Part shown: positions 62,744 through 64,000 of the stretch, piece after piece | How positions within the stretch are numbered: position 1 is the stretch's first letter | Layout: every line of letters starts with the position of its first letter | The notes under the pieces: model-generated | Told to the model about the DNA's origin: nothing | The model's database searches: none | What the model saw: the letters and a program-made list of their open reading frames with translations, nothing else | Origin: Clostridia bacterium | GTDB taxonomy: Bacteria; Bacillota; Clostridia; Oscillospirales; CAG-272 | Assembly: GCA_017452525.1 (NCBI GenBank) | Contig: JAFTMG010000054.1 | Coordinates: forward strand, 1-64,000 | Direction: 5' to 3' | DNA: 64,000 nucleotides | Translations under genes and position numbers: made by a program

Positions 62744-62772
62744 TATTCCCGCCCCTATTCGGGGCGGGAATA
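62744..62772. repeat. GC-rich hairpin between the two tubulin-like genes
   Basis: TATTCCCGCCCC and its exact complement form a 12-bp stem with a 5-nt loop, starting 6 nt after the stop of the upstream gene. A C-rich rather than T-rich tract follows, so partial attenuation or RNA protection is more likely than full termination. Confidence 0.65.
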
Positions 62773-62778
62773 GGTGGA

Positions 62779-64000
62779 TTACTGTTCGGGAGTCTCCGAG
62801 TCTACCTCATCCTCGGTCATCTCTTCCTGACCCAACAGCAGCTTTCGGATCGCGGCGTGCTTCTCATAATTGAAGTCATCCGTGATGCGGAACTCTCCGT
62901 TTGCGTGGAAGAGCTTATTGGGATCGATCTCACAGAAGAAACCGGCGGCGTTCAGCCAGTGTGCAAGCGCAGCGAATTGCTCTACACGGGGCGCGCCGAT
63001 CTTTTCACCCTGGACCAGTGCGGAACCGGCGATCTTTTCATAGAAAATCTCCAGCTGCTGCTTGTAGACCGTGACAAAAATATCCGGGGTACGCTTGGGC
63101 GAGGTGCGATGCTCGATCATCTTCAAGAAGCTTTGATAAAGCACGCGCAGTACGCGCTCCGCATCGTTGCAGTCTCTGTCGTTCTCCTCGGTGACCTTGA
63201 TGTTGTAGGCAAAAGCAAAGGCAGAAACTGTTTTGGTCTTGGAACGGCTCTTGTTGCTGACCGTATACAGCTCCTCGTTCAGCATCCACATGAAGGGAGA
63301 TTTCGTCAGATTGCCCTCCAGCTCGCGGATATCACTCTGACCGATCACGTTGGGCAGCTTCTTCATGTCTCCGTCCAGCTTACGGTCGTATGCTTCGGAC
63401 CACTCCTCAATCAGCTCTTCCTGCTCACGCATCCAGGACAACAGGTGGGCAATATTGGTCTCGGTAATGGGTGCCTGCACCTGATTATACAGGCTGCTCG
63501 TTCCCTTCTTGAAGGAGCTCTGATCGCCCATGCTACCAATGCCGTGTCCATAGGTGATCTTATCGGTGGAGAGGGCGTACAGAACCGCCTTCACCGTTTT
63601 GTCGTCGCCCTCCTGCTCCTTGCGGGGGTTCATATACGGCAGGTTAGCGCGCAGATGGAGATCGAAGCCCAGGTGGGGGTTCCACATATCGGTGTTATAC
63701 TTCTTGGCATTGGCAAGCGCGGTGGTATACTGCTTAAAGTAGGTGTTCTCCGCGCCCAACTCATCAAATTTAGCAACGCGCAACGGGGTGATATCTATGA
63801 TCTCGCCGGTGCAGTAGATCATTGTATCGGGGATGGAATCCACGATCACGACTCTGGCGTTCACCTCACCGCTGTAACGGCGGATGAACTGCTCCACGCA
63901 GGAGCGGACCAAAGCCGCATCCGAGCCGTCCCCATTGCTCAGGGACAGGTGGAAGCGCTCGGCATTGATCTTGATGTATCTTGCCACGTTCGTGGAGACC
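62779..64000 (-). CDS. Partial gene: C-terminal part of a probable second tubulin-like protein
   Basis: At least 406 residues are visible; the reading frame stays open to the window edge, and the GTG at 63987 has no RBS, so the 5' part most likely lies outside. Residues 25-140 (counted from that GTG) align with the last 110 residues of the adjacent tubulin-like protein: a VE-x3-x2-Y segment, RVVIVDSIPD versus RVVFTEEQAP, and the shared T-[DE]-[IM]-WNPHL motif. A further 260 residues without recognised domain follow, ending in an acidic tail. I infer the C-terminal half of a paralogous tubulin-like protein; no GTP-binding motif is visible here. Confidence 0.6.
   Translation of the reverse strand, partial: VSTNVARYIKINAERFHLSLSNGDGSDAALVRSCVEQFIRRYSGEVNARVVIVDSIPDTMIYCTGEIIDITPLRVAKFDELGAENTYFKQYTTALANAKKYNTDMWNPHLGFDLHLRANLPYMNPRKEQEGDDKTVKAVLYALSTDKITYGHGIGSMGDQSSFKKGTSSLYNQVQAPITETNIAHLLSWMREQEELIEEWSEAYDRKLDGDMKKLPNVIGQSDIRELEGNLTKSPFMWMLNEELYTVSNKSRSKTKTVSAFAFAYNIKVTEENDRDCNDAERVLRVLYQSFLKMIEHRTSPKRTPDIFVTVYKQQLEIFYEKIAGSALVQGEKIGAPRVEQFAALAHWLNAAGFFCEIDPNKLFHANGEFRITDDFNYEKHAAIRKLLLGQEEMTEDEVDSETPEQ

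Noticed and set aside
62779-63987. Complete 402-aa gene starting at GTG 63987
   Set aside because: No RBS precedes the GTG, the frame stays open to the edge, and homology to the tubulin-like C-terminus begins within the first 30 residues.

Overview
The window looks like a chromosomal segment of an anaerobic, spore-forming, fairly GC-rich member of the Clostridia, probably an uncultured gut or rumen lineage. It carries sigK, spoVAD-spoVAE and an alpha/beta SASP gene (endospore formation). It also carries a complete Rnf operon and a 2-oxoacid:ferredoxin oxidoreductase (strict anaerobe, ferredoxin-based energy metabolism), and a set of glycan-foraging genes. Start codons were re-chosen from Shine-Dalgarno position in many genes, several of which start with TTG or GTG. 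No rRNA, tRNA, CRISPR array, phage or IS element was recognised.

Layout. 0.2-3.3 kb (-): a GH20-like glycosidase and a Gfo/Idh/MocA oxidoreductase behind a consensus promoter that overlaps a 12-bp inverted repeat. 3.4-12.9 kb (-): a surface-modification cluster with an MBOAT O-acyltransferase, an SGNH (AlgX/DltD-like) partner, a 72-aa membrane protein and three large paralogous lipoproteins (InlB/Listeria-Bacteroides repeat, BspA-type leucine-rich repeats, SGNH-like domain). 13-17 kb: sigK, an XRE membrane protein, an MgtC protein and spoVAD-spoVAE without spoVAC. 17-20.3 kb: an AraC regulator divergent from a GH38 alpha-mannosidase. 20.6-22.4 kb: an AT-richer insert-like stretch with a 553-aa ECF sigma factor carrying a very long C-terminal extension, followed by a REP-like palindromic element.

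22.4-32.1 kb (-) is a coherent metabolic unit. Two tandem XRE-cupin-acyl-CoA ligase fusion genes each have a consensus promoter and a T-box leader. The second continues into a P-loop NTPase, a four-subunit branched-chain 2-oxoacid:ferredoxin oxidoreductase and a branched-chain aminotransferase. My reading is that shortage of charged branched-chain tRNAs turns on activation of branched short-chain fatty acids, their reductive carboxylation and their transamination to Val/Ile/Leu.

32-47 kb: a DEAD-box helicase with a long disordered tail, a CUT1 sugar ABC importer, a strongly expressed lipoprotein, a wall- or membrane-anchored SGNH hydrolase, a SASP, a lipoprotein/ECF sigma/RsgI-like anti-sigma unit, and three sugar isomerase or epimerase genes. 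47-52.3 kb (-): rnfCDGEAB.

52.4-64 kb (-), running off the right edge, is the most unusual region. It holds a divergent tubulin/FtsZ-family GTPase, an upstream partial gene whose product shares the tubulin-like protein's C-terminal region (so probably a second tubulin-like paralogue), a 637-aa coiled-coil membrane protein, and an 1881-aa membrane protein. That last protein combines a degenerate YprA/MrfA-like helicase body, a four-Cys zinc finger and a C-terminal transglutaminase-like domain. The tight gene overlaps suggest one membrane-associated cytoskeletal machine of unknown function.
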